This document shows, in pieces, positions 6,394 to 12,666 of a stretch of DNA of 13,461 nt. The stretch spans positions 1-13,461 of the forward strand of contig JAJYDP010000057.1 in assembly GCA_021777365.1 (NCBI GenBank), given 5' to 3'. Under the pieces are notes generated by a model. That model was not told where the DNA came from. It did no database searches and saw nothing but the letters and a program-made list of their open reading frames with translations. Source of the stretch: Chloroflexota bacterium (GTDB lineage: Bacteria > Chloroflexota > Limnocylindria > Limnocylindrales > CSP1-4). Numbering within the stretch: position 1 is the stretch's first letter; every line of letters begins with the position of its first letter. Made by a program: the position numbers and the translations under genes.

Positions 6394-7785
6394 CTACCCT
6401 GCGACCGGCACCGACGTGCGGCCCGCGGAGCGCTCGAGGACCCAGTAGAGGACGCCGGCCACGACGAACCCGACGACGTACGTGACGTCGGCACCGCCGA
6501 GCGCATTCGCCATCGGGCCCACGTACAGCGTCTGGTTGAAGAACGGGATCGAGGCCACGAAGCCCACCACGAGCGCCACGAGCCCGTTGCGCCCCGAGGG
6601 GAGCCGGGCGAAATCGGCCACCCGGTGCATGTCGAACCGGCCCCCGCGGAGCCGCCAGTCGACCAGGACGATCGCCGCCCAGGGGCCGATCCAGTAGGTG
6701 ATCAGCAGCAGGTAGTTCTCGAACGTCGACTGGAAGTTGCCGTAGTAGAGGTAGAGCGTGGCGCCGAAGCTCAGCACACCCACCACGGCTGCCGAGAGCG
6801 GACGCCAGATCCGGACGCCGGCCGCCAGCAGCGAGAGCGATCCCGTGTAGTCGTTCATCGCGTTCACGGCGACGGTGCCGAAGAAGATCGCGACCATGGC
6901 CAGCGCACCGACGATCCCGCCGCCCACGATCTGGTTGATCTGGTGCGTCGCGTCGGCCGTCGAGTTGCCCAGCGCGTTGGAGACCGCGAGGCCGAGCGCC
7001 TCGAGCCAGGTGGCCGAGATCCCCAGCCCCAGGAAGGTCCAGCCGAAGATTCGCGAGGCTGGCGCGTCGGACGGCAGGTAGCGCGTGTAGTCGGAGGCAT
7101 AGAGCGCCCAGGCGAAGTTGAAGCTGCCGGCGATGGTGGTCATCAGCACGAACGTGCCGAGGGACGCGCCGGAGCCGTTGGCGAGGGCGAAGTCCATCTT
7201 CGGCGCCGCCGCCACGGTGACCACGGCGAAGAGGAGGAAGAGCCCGAGGGCCGCCCACTTCTCGAACGTGTGGATCGCCTCGTAGCCCACGATCGAGAGG
7301 AGCGCCTGGCAGATGATGACGACCAGCAGGCTCACCGGGAACGGGATCCGGCCGCCGGTCAGCACGTCGATCGCGTATGCGCCGAAGAACGCGTTGATGG
7401 CGTCCCAGGCGATGGTGCTGAGCCAGTTGACCGCGCCCGGGACCACGATCGTCTTGCCGAAGGGGAGCCGCGAGGCTGGGATCTGGGCCATCCCGCTCCG
7501 GGGGCCCATGGCCGCCAGGACGCCGACCACGGCGGCCGAGATGACGTTCCCCACGATGATCGCGGCGAGCCCGGCCCACCAGCCCAGGCCGATGAAGCTG
7601 GCGGTGGCCAGGGTGCCGATGGCGAACGCCGCCGGGACCAGGTTCGGCGTGAACCAGACGGTGAAGACGCGGGCCAGGGATCCGTACCGTCCCGTCAGCG
7701 GGATCGGGTCGATGCCGTGCCCCTCGATGGTCAGGTCACCCTCGCGGGTGGGCATCGTGTCGCGGGCGACCGCAACCGCATCCAT
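6394..7785 (-). CDS. codB: Cytosine/purine permease, NCS1 family (CodB-like)
   Basis: The 463-residue protein is almost entirely hydrophobic, with about 12 predicted membrane helices, as in the NCS1 (nucleobase:cation symporter-1) family. Early segments WFTPNLVPAAFAIG and WLSTIAWDAINAFFGAYA, and the mid-protein FNFAWALYASDYTRYLP, resemble conserved NCS1 blocks around the substrate- and cation-binding helices. The start is ATG 7785: AGGAGG (7800-7795) lies 9 bases upstream, inside the last codons of codA, and the codA stop is only 5 bases before the ATG. The frame is open far upstream to 9723, but those codons are antisense or shadow of codA. Next to a cytosine deaminase the likely cargo is cytosine, though related nucleobases or hydantoins cannot be excluded. 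Gene order here is codA then codB, the reverse of the E. coli operon. Confidence 0.9.
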   Translation of the reverse strand: MDAVAVARDTMPTREGDLTIEGHGIDPIPLTGRYGSLARVFTVWFTPNLVPAAFAIGTLATASFIGLGWWAGLAAIIVGNVISAAVVGVLAAMGPRSGMAQIPASRLPFGKTIVVPGAVNWLSTIAWDAINAFFGAYAIDVLTGGRIPFPVSLLVVIICQALLSIVGYEAIHTFEKWAALGLFLLFAVVTVAAAPKMDFALANGSGASLGTFVLMTTIAGSFNFAWALYASDYTRYLPSDAPASRIFGWTFLGLGISATWLEALGLAVSNALGNSTADATHQINQIVGGGIVGALAMVAIFFGTVAVNAMNDYTGSLSLLAAGVRIWRPLSAAVVGVLSFGATLYLYYGNFQSTFENYLLLITYWIGPWAAIVLVDWRLRGGRFDMHRVADFARLPSGRNGLVALVVGFVASIPFFNQTLYVGPMANALGGADVTYVVGFVVAGVLYWVLERSAGRTSVPVAG

Positions 7786-7790
7786 GGTGC

Positions 7791-9083
7791 TCAACCTCCT
7801 CGTGTGAAGGTGACCGGCACGTCGGCACCGGCTCGATGGACCGTGCTCCGGGCGGGTTCGGTCTCGGCGACCACCCGGCCCTCCCGGATCACCCAGCGTG
7901 CGGCCGGCCGCAGCCGGATCGCCTCCGCCTCGTCCTCGCAGTCGAAGATCGCGAGGTTGGCCGGAGCGCCCTCGCGGACGCCCCAGTCGCCGCGCCCCGA
8001 CGAGCGCATCGGGTTGGTCGTGACCATCTCCCAGGCGCGGAACAGCTCCCCGCGCCCGGTCATCTGCGCCACGTGCACCAGCATCGAGAGGGCATCGAGC
8101 ATGGAGCCCCGGCCGAGCGGGTACCACGGGTCCATGATCGAGTCGTGCCCGCACGCCACGTTGATGCCCGCGGCGTCGAGCTCCTTCACGCGGGTCATGC
8201 CGCGGCGCTTGGGGTACGTGTCGAAGCGGCCCTGCAGGACGATGTTGTCGAGCGGGTTGGCCACGATCGTCACCCCCGCCCGGCGCAGGATCTGGATCAG
8301 CTTGAAGGCATACGCGTCGTTGTAGGAGCCCATGGCGGTCGTGTGCCCCGCCACCACGCGCCCCTGCATCCCCTCGCGCATCGTGCGCGCGGCGACGTGC
8401 TCCAGGAAGCGCGACTCCGGGTCGTCGGTCTCGTCGCAGTGCAGGTCGATCGGCTTCCCGGTCTCGCGCGCGAGGTCGAAGATGAACTGCACCTCGGCGA
8501 TGCCGTCCTCGCGGGTCCACTCGTAATGCGGGATCCCGCCGATCACGTCGCAGCCCAGGCGCATCGCCTCGCGCATCAGCGCCTCGCCATCGGGGAACGA
8601 GAGGATCCCGTCCTGCGGGAACGCGATCAGCTGCAGCTCGACGACGTCGCGGAGCTCTTCGCGCAGCTCGATGAGCGCACGCAGGGCGACCAGGTTCGGG
8701 TCGCAGACGTCCACGTGGGAGCGGATCAGGCCGGTCCCCTGGGCCACCTCCCAGAGGACCGCCTCGCGGGCGCGCCGCTTGACGTCCTCGTGGGTGAGGG
8801 TCCGCTTGCGCTCGGCCCAGGTCAGGATCCCCTCGATCAGGGTGCCGGACTGGTTGTACCTCGGCTCGCCGACGGTGAGGACGGCGTCGAGGTGGACGTG
8901 GGGATCGACCAGCGGCGGGCTGACGAGACGGCCGTCGGCGTGGAGCTCGAGCGCGCCGTCGGCCGGGATGGCGCCGGCGGGGGCGATGCGGGCGATCGAT
9001 CCGCCCGCGACCCCGATGTCGACGGGGTCCGGGCGTCGGTCGGAGGTGGGGTGGGGGCGCGCCGCCCGGATGATCAGGTCCAT
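7791..9083 (-). CDS. codA: Cytosine deaminase (amidohydrolase superfamily)
   Basis: This 430-residue protein aligns by eye along its length with E. coli CodA, which converts cytosine to uracil and ammonia in the cytoplasm. The metal site is visible: His62 and His64 in PHVHLD, His215 and Glu218 in HCDE, His247 in HTTAM, and Asp314 in GHD. Gln157 (AFPQDG) matches the residue that contacts the pyrimidine, and GRFDTYPKRRG and DPWYPLG are also shared. The residue after the metal-binding Asp is Ser315, whereas E. coli has Asp314 there, a position known to affect preference for 5-fluorocytosine. ATG 9083 gives the expected N-terminus but has only a weak SD; a short leader frame with a strong SD overlaps it. 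Together with the downstream permease it forms a cytosine salvage operon. Isocytosine or creatinine-type activity in this family is a less likely alternative. Confidence 0.95.
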   Translation of the reverse strand: MDLIIRAARPHPTSDRRPDPVDIGVAGGSIARIAPAGAIPADGALELHADGRLVSPPLVDPHVHLDAVLTVGEPRYNQSGTLIEGILTWAERKRTLTHEDVKRRAREAVLWEVAQGTGLIRSHVDVCDPNLVALRALIELREELRDVVELQLIAFPQDGILSFPDGEALMREAMRLGCDVIGGIPHYEWTREDGIAEVQFIFDLARETGKPIDLHCDETDDPESRFLEHVAARTMREGMQGRVVAGHTTAMGSYNDAYAFKLIQILRRAGVTIVANPLDNIVLQGRFDTYPKRRGMTRVKELDAAGINVACGHDSIMDPWYPLGRGSMLDALSMLVHVAQMTGRGELFRAWEMVTTNPMRSSGRGDWGVREGAPANLAIFDCEDEAEAIRLRPAARWVIREGRVVAETEPARSTVHRAGADVPVTFTRGG

Positions 9084-9121
9084 CCGGGGAGATCCAGGTG
9101 CGGCCGCGCGCGACAGTGCAT
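9074..9121 (-). CDS. Possible 15-codon leader ORF overlapping the codA start
   Basis: On the minus strand a strong SD (GAGGAGGAG) lies just upstream of ATG 9121-9119, which begins a 15-residue frame MHCRARPHLDLPGWT. It ends with TGA at 9076-9074, ten bases inside codA. codA itself is in another frame and lacks a good SD, so ribosomes could reach its ATG by termination and reinitiation. The peptide has no recognisable function; the alternative is that the SD is accidental. Confidence 0.3.
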   Translation of the reverse strand: MHCRARPHLDLPGWT

Positions 9122-9161
9122 GCTCTCCTCCTCGCCGGGCTCACTGGGCCGGTCCATGGGG

Positions 9162-9245
9162 GTTTCGCGGGGGATCGGGTTTCGCGGGGGATCGGGTTTC
9201 GCGGGGGATCGGGTTTCGCCGGGGGATCGGGTTTCGCCGGAGGAT
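9162..9245 (+). repeat. 17-18-bp tandem array, about five copies (gtttcgcgggggatcgg)
   Basis: Units begin at 9162, 9179, 9196, 9213 and 9231, the last being partial. The first three are perfect 17-mers; the fourth has one inserted c. The core cgggggatcg is the reverse complement of the core of the next array. The array lies about 40-125 bases upstream of the codA leader ORF. Confidence 0.9.
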
Positions 9246-9332
9246 ACCAGATCCGATACCGGCGCCGGCAGGGCGGATCGCGGGGCCGCGGCCCGACATC
9301 GGCCGATCGGGGAGCCCGGCGGCAGGGCGGGC

Positions 9333-9547
9333 GCGGCGATCTCCCCGGGCGCGGCGATCCCCCCGGGGTGCCGCGGTCTCCCCGGGCGCGGCGATCCCCC
9401 GGGCGCGGCGATCCCCCGGGCGCGGCGATCCCCCGGGCGCGGCGATCCCCCCGGATGCCGAGATCCCCCCGGGTGCCGAGATCCCCCCGGATGCCGAGAT
9501 CCCCCCGGGTGCGGCGATCTCCCCGGGCGGCCGCGGTCTCCCCGGCC
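9333..9547 (-). repeat. 17-19-bp tandem array, about twelve copies, inverted relative to the preceding array
   Basis: Units of the type gcggcgatcccccgggc begin near 9333, 9351, 9370, 9388, 9405, 9422, 9439, 9457, 9475, 9493, 9511 and 9530. Two variants alternate in blocks: gcggcgat and gccgagat, plus two gccgcggtct units. The core cgatcccccg is the complement of the core of the first array, so the two arrays face each other across roughly 90 bp. Confidence 0.9.
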
Positions 9548-9550
9548 CGG

Positions 9551-9650
9551 CTTTCCTGCAGAACGCGCGCCCGCAGAGCCCTATGTCCGATCCGGTGACG
9601 CTTTCCTGCGGCATGTGCGCCCGCAGAACCGTATGTCCGATCCGATGGTG
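9551..9650. repeat. 50-bp direct tandem duplication
   Basis: Copies at 9551-9600 and 9601-9650 share ctttcctgc, gcgcccgcaga and tatgtccgatccg at the same offsets, with scattered substitutions between. The second copy can fold as CTGCGG...CCGCAG around a 9-base loop; the first keeps a shorter version. A third, inverted copy lies at 9814-9849. Confidence 0.8.
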
Positions 9651-9813
9651 GCGCCCGGCGCCCGGGGGCCCGCGACCGGCTGCCACGTCCCAGAGAAGGC
9701 CCCATTACGCACGACTCACCCACGGTTCACGCACGATCCGGGACGTTGCGGCACCCCGCCGAGCGCTCGCGCCGCCACCGACTACGTCATGCGCCCCGTT
9801 CGCGCTCTCCGTA

Positions 9814-9849
9814 CCGACATACGGCTCCGCTGGTGCACATCCTGCAGGA
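9814..9849 (-). repeat. Third, inverted copy of the 50-bp repeat
   Basis: Read on the minus strand this segment contains CCTGC, GGATGTGC and GAGCCGTATGTC in the same order and spacing as the two direct copies at 9551-9650. Sequence before and after it does not align with the other copies, so it looks like a separate insertion of a short mobile or dispersed repeat rather than part of the tandem. Confidence 0.6.
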
Positions 9850-9853
9850 TCGG

Positions 9854-9908
9854 CCTCCGGCCGGCCTTCAGCCTCCGCCTCCGGCCGGCCTTCAGCCTCC
9901 GCCTCCGG
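9854..9908. repeat. 24-bp tandem repeat (cctccggccggccttcagcc...)
   Basis: Units begin at 9854, 9878 and 9902; the first two are identical 24-mers and the third is cut short after cctccgg. Confidence 0.9.
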
Positions 9909-9960
9909 TCGGGGCCGATCCTCGGCTCAACCGCCCCGAACGGCATCCACCGCCCTGCCG

Positions 9961-10040
9961 GTACGCCGCCGGCCCGCCGCCTGGCGCCTCGCAGCCCCTC
10001 GCCGCCCGGTACGCCGCCGGCCCGCCGCCTGGCGCCTCGC
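9961..10040. repeat. Direct repeat, 32 identical bases at 48-bp spacing
   Basis: The segment starting gtacgccgccggcccgcc occurs at 9961-9992 and again, unchanged, at 10009-10040. The 16 bases between them are C-rich and unrelated to the unit. Confidence 0.9.
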
Positions 10041-10045
10041 CGCCC

Positions 10046-10102
10046 GGCACGCCGCCGATATGCTGCCGGCACGCCGCCGATATGCTGCCGACACGCCGCT
10101 GG
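10046..10102. repeat. 22-bp tandem repeat (ggcacgccgccgatatgctg...)
   Basis: Units begin at 10046, 10068 and 10090. The first two are identical; the third diverges after gacacgccgctgg. They run on directly from the 48-bp repeat and share its acgccgcc motif. Confidence 0.88.
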
Positions 10103-10170
10103 CCCGCCGCGGCAGCTCGCCCCCAGCCCCTGACCGGCCTCTGGCCGCCTCCTGTCCCTGGCGGCGCTCT

Positions 10171-10196
10171 GCGCTGCCGGCCGGCCGCGGCAGCGC
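10171..10196 (-). terminator. 9-bp G/C stem-loop downstream of the anti-sigma-like gene
   Basis: GCGCTGCCG (10171-10179) and CGGCAGCGC (10188-10196) are perfect complements around an 8-base loop. The hairpin lies 46-71 bases past the stop of the sigma/anti-sigma operon. There is no T-run after it in the direction of transcription, so termination is plausible but not certain. Confidence 0.35.
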
Positions 10197-10241
10197 CTCC
10201 CGCCGCCCCCTGCCACCCGGCGCGCGATCGCCGTCCCGCGC

Positions 10242-11699
10242 TCAGCTTCCGAACGCGACCGCCGACCAGGAGTGCCCGCCATCGCGGGTCACGTAGAGCG
10301 TGCCGGTGCCCACGCGGGCGGCGCTCCCGGTGCCCGTCCCCGACTGCGTGATGGCCACGCCCTGGGTGCTCGTCGTGAATCCCAGGTACGTGAACGTCGC
10401 CGGGTTCGACGAGCCGAACGACAGCACCGTCTGCCAGGTCTGGCCGCCGTCGAACGAGCCCAGCATGGCCGACGACTGCGTGATCCCGGCGACCAGCACC
10501 GTCCCGGCGGACGGCGTCGCGATGCTCTCCACCTGCTGCAGCGGGATCGTCGTCCCGGCCTGGCTGAACGTCGAGCCGCCGTCGTGCGACAGGTACAGGT
10601 GCTCGCCCTGCGGCGTGCTCCAGAGGCCGACATCACAGGCCGCCGCCAGTTCGGTCGGGCTCGACGCCGCCAGCACCGCCGGTCCGGTGACGCTGGAGCA
10701 GACCGCGTTCCAGCTGCCCCAGGCGCCGCCGGAGAGGCGCGCACCGCCGACCACCACCCGGTCGACCTGGAGGAGCCAGCCGCTCGACCCCGACAGCACC
10801 AGCTGCGTGCTCGGCACCGGTCCGGCCCCGATCTGGACGCTCGTCGGAGACAGCGCCCACGCGTCCTGGCCAACCGGGCTCGTGGCGACCCGCACCGCCG
10901 GGGCCCCCGTCATGTCGTAGAAGACGGCCTGCACGGACCCCGCCGAGGCCTCGAGCGCCACCACTGCGGCGGACGCTGCGCCCGGGATCGTCACCTGCTG
11001 CCACGTGCTGCCCCCGTCGTGCGTGGCCCAGAGGTCGGGGCCGAAGGCCCAGCCGTCCTGCGCGTCGGCGAACCGCAGCCCGCTCACGCCCGACCCGGCG
11101 GCCATGCCCGAAACCGGGATCAGGCCGTCGCTGCTGATCGGCGCCGCCGGCGCAGGGATGCTCGTCCACGTCGCGCCGCCGTCGGTGGTGTGCATGATCC
11201 AGGCGCACTGTCCGGTCGAGCAGGGCACCGCGCCGAGCACCCACCCGACGTCCGCCGAGACGAAGGTCACGGAGACCGGCTGGAACCCGGATGGCGCAGG
11301 CCCACCGATGCCGGCCGATGCCGCCGGCGCGATCGACCCGGCGGCCGGGACCGATGCGGCCGGGCCGACCGATGCAGGCGCGCTCGGCGCCGACGAAGCC
11401 GGCGATCCTCCCACGCCCGGTCCGCCGCCGACCGGCGTGCCCCCGCCCGGCCGTGCGACGAGCGCGATCCCTGCCACGGCGACCAGGACGACCGCCGCCG
11501 CAAGCGCGGTCAGGCCCCGGAGGGTCGCGCCGCGCACGAACGATCCGCGACCGGATGCGAGGAGCGTCGCCCCTGCCGCCGCCGGAACCGTCGACGGGAT
11601 CGACGCCACCCGCTCGACCAGCCGGTCCGGGGCAGGCTCGGACGCGAGGTCGCGCAGCACCGAGCGAACCTCGTCCTCGAGTCGATCGTCACCGCGCAT
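10242..11699 (-). CDS. Membrane anti-sigma-like protein with extracytoplasmic Asp-box (BNR) propeller domain
   Basis: The 485-residue protein begins with a short charged cytoplasmic part (1-55), then one membrane helix (about 59-82, GLTALAAAVVLVAVAGIAL), an Ala/Pro/Ser/Gly-rich linker (about 85-138), and a long outer domain. That domain holds five Asp-box motifs of the S/T-x-D-G-G-x-S/T-W/F type: TTDGGATW (171), THDGGSTW (226), SHDGGSTF (371), SFDGGQTW (415) and TRDGGHSW (471). These indicate a beta-propeller of the sialidase/VPS10/BNR fold; no catalytic residues of sialidases are evident. The ATG at 11699 lies inside the 3' end of the ECF sigma gene (11-base overlap) and has GGAGG upstream, so the two are coupled. 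By position and topology it is probably the sigma factor's membrane partner. The N-terminus has no clear zinc-finger anti-sigma HxxxCxxC motif, so the sigma-binding role is inference. Confidence 0.85.
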   Translation of the reverse strand: MRGDDRLEDEVRSVLRDLASEPAPDRLVERVASIPSTVPAAAGATLLASGRGSFVRGATLRGLTALAAAVVLVAVAGIALVARPGGGTPVGGGPGVGGSPASSAPSAPASVGPAASVPAAGSIAPAASAGIGGPAPSGFQPVSVTFVSADVGWVLGAVPCSTGQCAWIMHTTDGGATWTSIPAPAAPISSDGLIPVSGMAAGSGVSGLRFADAQDGWAFGPDLWATHDGGSTWQQVTIPGAASAAVVALEASAGSVQAVFYDMTGAPAVRVATSPVGQDAWALSPTSVQIGAGPVPSTQLVLSGSSGWLLQVDRVVVGGARLSGGAWGSWNAVCSSVTGPAVLAASSPTELAAACDVGLWSTPQGEHLYLSHDGGSTFSQAGTTIPLQQVESIATPSAGTVLVAGITQSSAMLGSFDGGQTWQTVLSFGSSNPATFTYLGFTTSTQGVAITQSGTGTGSAARVGTGTLYVTRDGGHSWSAVAFGS

Positions 11700-12297
11700 C
11701 GCGCACCTCCTCGTCGGCCGCTCCCAGGGCGTCGCGCATCTGCCGGAGCGCGTAATGGAGTCGTGACTTGACCGTTCCCGCGCCCACCCCGGTGCGCTGG
11801 GCGATCTGGTCGACCGTCAGGTCGAGGTAGAAGCGCAGCACCACCACCTCGCGGTGGTCGGGGCTGAGCCTCCGGATCGCCTGGGCCAGCGCATCGCGTC
11901 GCGCGGTCGCCTCGGCCAGGTCGGGCAGACCCGACCCGGTCCCGTCCGATCGATATGCACGCCCTGCCGCGGCCGCGGTGCCCACCGACGTCCCGCCGAG
12001 GTCGGCCCCGCCGAGGTCGGCCCCGCCGATCGACCGCACCGTCCGCCGTCGGGCGCGCAGCCGGTCGCGACACGCATTCACCAGGATCCGCCCGAACCAG
12101 GCATCGAACCTGGCTGGGTCGCGCAGCTCGGAGAAGCGACGCCAGGCGGACAGCGCCGCGTCATGCGTCGCATCCTCGGCATCGGCGCGGTCGCCGAGGA
12201 GCAGCGTGGCGTAGCGGTATGCCTCGTCGAGCACGTGCCGGTCCACCAGCCCCGCGAACGCGCGACTGCGGGCGTCGTCCATGGACGTGTCGCGCAC
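11689..12297 (-). CDS. ECF-family RNA polymerase sigma factor
   Basis: From GTG 12297 the product has 202 residues. Region 2 (about 12-85) includes DEAYRYATLLLGDRADAEDATHDA and FDAWFGRILVNACRDRLR, which bind core polymerase and melt the -10 element. Region 4 (about 130-192) includes LSPDHREVVVLRFYLDLTVDQIA and GAGTVKSRLHYALRQMR, the helix-turn-helix that reads the -35 element. The linker is unusually long and carries GGADLGGADLGG, encoded by a 15-bp tandem repeat. GTG 12297 is preferred for its SD (GGAGGT, 4 bases before); ATG 12336 fits a leaderless transcript from the ECF-type promoter just upstream, and the frame is open to GTG 12360, probably upstream of the transcription start. The stop overlaps the anti-sigma-like gene. 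ECF factors redirect polymerase to stress or envelope genes; the signal and targets here are unknown. Confidence 0.93.
   Translation of the reverse strand: MRDTSMDDARSRAFAGLVDRHVLDEAYRYATLLLGDRADAEDATHDAALSAWRRFSELRDPARFDAWFGRILVNACRDRLRARRRTVRSIGGADLGGADLGGTSVGTAAAAGRAYRSDGTGSGLPDLAEATARRDALAQAIRRLSPDHREVVVLRFYLDLTVDQIAQRTGVGAGTVKSRLHYALRQMRDALGAADEEVRDAR
11992..12030. repeat. 15-bp tandem repeat in the sigma factor linker
   Basis: cccgccgaggtcggc occurs at 11992-12006 and 12007-12021, with a third partial copy to 12030. On the minus strand it encodes the GADLG repeats between sigma regions 2 and 4, so copy-number change would alter linker length by five residues without a frameshift. Confidence 0.88.
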
Positions 12298-12344
12298 GCT
12301 GACCTCCACCGCGCGGCTTCCCTGCAACTGGATCATGACGAACT

Positions 12345-12370
12345 GACGTCGGAGCCGCACAGAACGTTCA
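12345..12370 (-). promoter_or_regulatory. Candidate ECF-type autoregulatory promoter for the sigma gene
   Basis: On the minus strand TGAAC (12370-12366) is followed after 17 bases by CGTC (12348-12345). This resembles the AAC -35 and CGTC -10 elements of many ECF-dependent promoters. The expected start is near 12338, next to ATG 12336 and about 40 bases before GTG 12297. ECF genes commonly drive their own transcription, which supports the reading, but both motifs are short and could occur by chance. Confidence 0.35.
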
Positions 12371-12380
12371 ACTCGGTCTC

Positions 12381-12420
12381 AGTGGACTGCCACGCGGATG
12401 ATGCACGCGCTGCGTCCACT
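12381..12420. repeat. Inverted repeat AGTGGAC ... GTCCACT
   Basis: Perfect 7-bp arms at 12381-12387 and 12414-12420 enclose 26 bases. It begins 11 bases beyond the putative ECF -35 element. It could be a regulator site or the base of a large stem-loop in either transcript. Confidence 0.45.
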
Positions 12421-12434
12421 CCAGGCCGGGTCCG

Positions 12435-12448
12435 GTGCCGGCCGGCAC
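12435..12448. promoter_or_regulatory. 14-bp perfect palindrome GTGCCGGCCGGCAC
   Basis: A gapless, perfectly self-complementary 14-mer in the divergent intergenic region. It could be a dimeric regulator's operator; G/C-only palindromes also arise easily at this base composition. Confidence 0.35.
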
Positions 12449-12498
12449 GTTCACGGTTGCCGGCGAGGACGCCTCGGAAGCGCACTGGCAGGACCCCG

Positions 12499-12522
12499 GG
12501 ATCGTGGCCGCGAACACGATCC
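12499..12522. promoter_or_regulatory. Dyad GGATCGTG ... CACGATCC, candidate operator
   Basis: Perfect 8-bp arms flank an 8-base centre (gccgcgaa). The spacing suits a dimeric helix-turn-helix protein contacting successive major grooves. The right arm would overlap the -35 region of a promoter with its -10 at TACCGT (12535-12540), where a bound protein could repress the rightward gene pair. A hairpin in RNA is an alternative. Confidence 0.4.
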
Positions 12523-12666
12523 GGCGGGACCGAGTACCGTGGACCCGTGCCGGCTCGTGTCGCGCCTGCGACCGCGTCTCTCCGGCATCGGCGTCGTCCT
12601 CCGGATTCCCGGGGGCCGCGCACCCCGGCGTCCGGCCCTGGGACGCCCACGAAACGAGGGTTGCCA

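Larger units (their letters stand above)
9122..10241. other. 1.1-kb repeat-rich intergenic region without a convincing gene
   Basis: Between the codA leader and the stop of the anti-sigma-like gene, every long open frame is low-complexity Pro/Arg/Ala/Gly sequence made by the repeats. None has a recognisable domain or a good SD. The region is built largely from minisatellites with periods 17-18, 50, 24, 48 and 22 bp, listed separately. It separates the codA operon from the 3' end of the sigma/anti-sigma operon, both transcribed leftward, so it must contain the codA promoter, which I could not identify with confidence. Confidence 0.6.
12371..12666. other. Divergent intergenic region with three dyads
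   Basis: No gene is convincing between the sigma factor promoter and GTG 12667; open frames here have weaker third-position G/C bias than neighbouring genes. The stretch holds an AGTGGAC/GTCCACT inverted repeat (12381-12420), a 14-bp perfect palindrome (12435-12448) and an 8-bp-arm dyad (12499-12522). A TAnnnT box (TACCGT, 12535-12540) could be the -10 element of the rightward gene pair. Confidence 0.5.

Noticed and set aside
9241..9246. TATCCT as a codA -10 box on the minus strand
   Set aside because: No acceptable -35 hexamer is found at normal spacing, and it would give a leader made mostly of repeats.
9162..9547. CRISPR-like array
   Set aside because: Units are 17-18 bp and adjoin each other with no unique spacers, and no cas gene is present.
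6394..9723. Single 1109-codon minus-strand frame including codB
   Set aside because: Only the last 463 codons (from 7785) are permease; the rest is out-of-frame codA and Pro/Arg-rich repeat sequence without domains.
9782..10282. Gly/Arg-rich minus-strand frame in the repeat region
   Set aside because: Its composition is dictated by the minisatellites, it overlaps the 3' end of the anti-sigma-like gene, and it has no motif or SD.
12547..12666. Leaderless GTG start at 12547 for the small helical protein
   Set aside because: A TAnnnT box is at the right distance, but third-position G/C bias is low until 12667, where an SD also appears.
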